Below, piece by piece: positions 42,688-44,513 of a DNA stretch of 44,513 bases. The number at the start of each line of letters is the position of its first letter. The stretch's first letter is position 1. The stretch is from Cytophagaceae bacterium (lineage in GTDB: Bacteria; Bacteroidota; Bacteroidia; Cytophagales; Spirosomataceae), in NCBI GenBank assembly GCA_017984215.1, contig JAGOAA010000017.1, positions 1 through 44,513 on the forward strand. Reading direction: 5' to 3'. The translations under genes were made by a program, and so were the position numbers. A model generated the notes under the pieces. The model did no database searches and was not told where the DNA came from. It saw nothing but the letters and a program-made list of their open reading frames with translations.

Positions 42688-42811
42688 CTCATTTTAATTG
42701 ATTACTATTCAAAAATAACCGTTTAATAAAAATATCAATAGAGGTTCATAATAATATTATAATTTGAGTGAGAAAAATTAAAGTCATCTTATTCGAATCA
42801 ATATTTATCCT

Positions 42812-43336
42812 ATGAAAATTTCTGGCTATTTATCAGTACTTATTTTTTTACTCACACTAAGCGGCTGCACAACGAAATACTACGAAGGAAACCACATTAA
42901 AATAAAAGATGATCTCATCTATTATGATTCTCAGATAATTGAAAATGGAATCGTTACGGGAATATACAAAAGATACTTGTTTGGAGATCGTTTTGGTGTT
43001 CCCAAAGATGCATTCAATACACCGCTTAACATGGAACTTGACATTGAAGATGGCAAGATCATTTCTGCCAGAATGTTTGGCAAAGAAGAAACGGAAAAAG
43101 TAAAAATCGAAACGATGGATGGGGAGAAATATTGGCGCTATTCGACATTAGAAGGTGAATTCAAAGATGGTTTCTTTTACCATTACTTTCCAGATGGAAG
43201 CATCGAAGAGAAATTTGAAAGCTATTGTAAAGGAGGTACTTTTTACATCAACGGGAAATATATCAAGTACGATAAAAACGGGCAAGTAATTAAGGAAGAG
43301 TCTCTTAAAGACAAACGTTTTATGAGTATTGTTTAA
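42812..43336 (+). CDS. Lipoprotein with MORN-like repeats
   Basis: A 174-residue lipoprotein with lipobox LSGC (Cys19). The rest contains short repeated beta units of the type GExxDGxFYHYFPDGSIEEKFES and YDKNGQVIKEES, resembling MORN or YwqK-type repeats. Function unknown. A CCTAT step stands directly before the ATG. Confidence 0.75.
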   Translation: MKISGYLSVLIFLLTLSGCTTKYYEGNHIKIKDDLIYYDSQIIENGIVTGIYKRYLFGDRFGVPKDAFNTPLNMELDIEDGKIISARMFGKEETEKVKIETMDGEKYWRYSTLEGEFKDGFFYHYFPDGSIEEKFESYCKGGTFYINGKYIKYDKNGQVIKEESLKDKRFMSIV

Positions 43337-43411
43337 TCTTTAAACATCTTTATTCTTTTTACCAAAATTCAGGATTTTAGTAGACACTTGAGGTTTCATA
43401 AAGATGTGGGT

Positions 43412-43452
43412 AAAAAAAAATACTGTCAATGTTGAGTTTGACAGTATTTTTT
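43412..43452. terminator. Terminator behind tRNA-Lys, bidirectional
   Basis: AATACTGTCAA and TTGACAGTATT arms (11 bp) around an eight-base loop, flanked by nine A on the left and six T on the right. On the minus strand it gives a strong uridine-tailed terminator 11 bases behind the tRNA; on the plus strand it can end the lipoprotein message. Confidence 0.9.
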
Positions 43453-43462
43453 AATTTAGAAG

Positions 43463-43535
43463 TGATCCCGCTGGGATTCGAACCCAGGACCCATACATTA
43501 AAAGTGTATTGCTCTACCAACTGAGCTACGGAATC
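43463..43535 (-). tRNA. tRNA-Lys (anticodon UUU)
   Basis: 73 bases on the minus strand that fold into a cloverleaf: acceptor GATTCCG/CGGGATC (one G-T pair), D arm with AGCTCAGTTGGTAGAGC, anticodon loop CTTTTAA with TTT at 43500-43502, T arm with GGTTCGAATCC and discriminator A. CCA is not encoded. A stable hairpin CAAGC-TTCG-GCTTG (43538-43551) stands two bases before its 5' end. Confidence 0.96.
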
Positions 43536-43644
43536 ATCAAGCCGAAGCTTGTATATCAATTGACCCACTCGGGAGTCGAAGGGAAGTTCGATCACTGACC
43601 GACCTTCATTTGCTTTTAAAGCATTTTATTGCCTTATTGCGATG

Positions 43645-43675
43645 CAAAAGTAGTAGTGTTTTTCGAATTATGCAA
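43645..43675 (-). promoter_or_regulatory. Promoter for tRNA-Lys, TTG-N20-TACTTTTG
   Basis: On the minus strand TTG (43673-43675), 20 bases, then TACTTTTG (43645-43652), a good Bacteroidota promoter. Transcription would start near 43638, about 100 bases before the mature tRNA. It overlaps the start region of the TPR/SH3 gene on the other strand. Confidence 0.65.
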
Positions 43676-44407
43676 GCAAGGCTTCTAAATAAAGTTATAT
43701 TTTTTTGTTTTTTTTATCTGGGCTTTACACAAATTGTTCATAGCCAAATAGATAGAAAGCAAATTCATTTGGCAGATTCTTTATTTAAATCCAACCGACT
43801 GCTCGAAGCCGAACGCATTTACCTGAAGAACTTGAATCCAAATTCGAGCGAATTCGAAAGTATTCAGTTCAAATTGGCCTACATCGCCAAAGTGAAAAAT
43901 GACTGGGTTTCCGAATTATATCGCCTTTCCAGCATTCACGCCAAACAAAATACACCAGCCATCGCAAATCGCCTGGCCGAAATAGGAGAGAAGCAACAAC
44001 TCGACGGATACGCCGTTTCCCTCATCGATCAAATCGAATGGATCTATTTCTCCATTTTCCCTTATCTCTTAGGTGTCCTATTACTACTTGGACTATACGC
44101 AATCATCATTTTATTCCGCAAATACCTACGCAATAGCCGCATTCCTCGGACACAATTGGTCTTTCTCAGTGCATACTTACTTTTCCTGGGTTTATTCACG
44201 AACCTACCTGGCTTATTACGATTTGGAATAATTACCAAAGATAAAGCCTACTTACGCGCACATGCATCCTCTGCAGCGCCGGTCATGCAGATACTCAAGA
44301 AAGGAAATCGGGTGAATTACTGGAATACCCAAGATATTTGGGTGACCTGCATCGTGAATGGACAAGTGGGTTACATCAAAGCCAGTGATTATTCGGCAAT
44401 CAACTAA
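43670..44407 (+). CDS. TPR and SH3 domain membrane protein (BatE-like layout)
   Basis: A 245-residue envelope protein: signal peptide (FFCFFYLGFTQIVHSQ), a short TPR-like helical region (about 27-115, LLEAERIYLKNL, FKLAYIAKVKNDW), two hydrophobic spans (about 125-150 and 160-180), and a C-terminal SH3-like domain (AYLRAHASSAAPVMQILKKGNRVNYW, VNGQVGYIKASDY). The order resembles BatE of Bacteroidota Bat operons, but no other Bat genes are visible. The open frame reaches 43610; MQARLLNKV at 43670 gives a better signal peptide. Confidence 0.78.
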   Translation: MQARLLNKVIFFCFFYLGFTQIVHSQIDRKQIHLADSLFKSNRLLEAERIYLKNLNPNSSEFESIQFKLAYIAKVKNDWVSELYRLSSIHAKQNTPAIANRLAEIGEKQQLDGYAVSLIDQIEWIYFSIFPYLLGVLLLLGLYAIIILFRKYLRNSRIPRTQLVFLSAYLLFLGLFTNLPGLLRFGIITKDKAYLRAHASSAAPVMQILKKGNRVNYWNTQDIWVTCIVNGQVGYIKASDYSAIN

Positions 44408-44513
44408 AGATGCAAGAGCTCAAAGCTCAAATCCATCAATATATCACGGTCAGATTCCGCCGCACCGATGATGCCCTTGAATTTTAAGTCGGCATTTTTA
44501 ATCGCCTCCAGCA
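44404..44513 (-). CDS. 3' end of an unidentified gene running off the window
   Basis: An open frame enters from the right edge and ends with TAG at 44404-44406. The visible 35 residues (LEAIKNADLKFKGIIGAAE, ending FELLHL) look like a real C-terminus. It overlaps the stop codon of the SH3 gene by four bases (CTAA shared), as other converging pairs here do. Family unknown. Confidence 0.6.
   Translation of the reverse strand, partial: LEAIKNADLKFKGIIGAAESDRDILMDLSFELLHL

Noticed and set aside
43553-43610. Second tRNA or tRNA remnant upstream of tRNA-Lys
   Set aside because: A few short complementary stretches exist, but no cloverleaf or T-arm motif can be formed.

Overview
The window looks like chromosomal DNA of a Bacteroidota bacterium, most likely order Cytophagales (a freshwater or soil heterotroph of the Spirosomataceae/Cytophagaceae type is my best guess; genus not determinable). 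Reasons: a TonB-dependent receptor with a carboxypeptidase-regulatory-like N-terminal domain, a C-terminal type IX secretion sorting domain on a DUF1501 protein, lipoproteins with Bacteroidota-style lipoboxes, start codons without Shine-Dalgarno sequences, several promoters of the Bacteroidota TTTG-N19/20-TAnnTTTG type, and a moderate-to-low GC content. No phage, transposase, CRISPR array or rRNA is present.

Layout. 1-5.9 kb: TonB receptor and a large heme-binding lipoprotein (beta-propeller, HEAT repeats, c-type cytochrome), one operon. 6.0-12.4 kb: a small exported protein followed by DabA, DabB and a SulP anion transporter, an inorganic-carbon uptake operon closed by a terminator. 12.4-21.8 kb: a set of metabolic cassettes (GH30 glycosidase; Gfo/Idh oxidoreductase plus PIG-L deacetylase; an A/B-barrel protein; MatB-MadL-MadM for malonate uptake and activation), each separated by unusual heptanucleotide repeat arrays. 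21.8-24 kb: a small membrane protein divergent from a WYL regulator, then a higBA toxin-antitoxin operon with a clear promoter and operator. 24-28.8 kb: ThuA-like protein, M28 peptidase, NTF2-like protein and penicillin acylase family hydrolase. 28.8-32.4 kb: a membrane-spanning possible one-component sensor divergent from an AT-rich LamG lipoprotein. 32.4-35.5 kb: exported TIM-barrel isomerase-like protein, an orphan HTH-like protein, and a Rieske protein. 35.5-40.1 kb: DUF1800, DUF1501 (T9SS cargo) and a fibronectin-like lipoprotein in one tight operon. 40-41.7 kb: HNH protein and hicAB in which hicB is frameshifted. 42-44.5 kb: PNPOx-like protein, a lipoprotein, tRNA-Lys(UUU), a TPR/SH3 membrane protein, and the end of one further gene.

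The observations most worth following are (1) at least four distinct families of intergenic arrays, all with a 7-bp period, placed at transcription-unit borders; (2) a leader motif close to AAACCTAT next to the start codon of mainly exported-protein genes; (3) the DabA-DabB-SulP operon in an apparently heterotrophic host; (4) an intact hicA beside a hicB split by a 2-bp duplication; and (5) a putative membrane-bound regulator divergent from a repeat-rich surface lipoprotein with a perfect inverted repeat between them. All functional calls are from reading motifs and family resemblance, without database searches.
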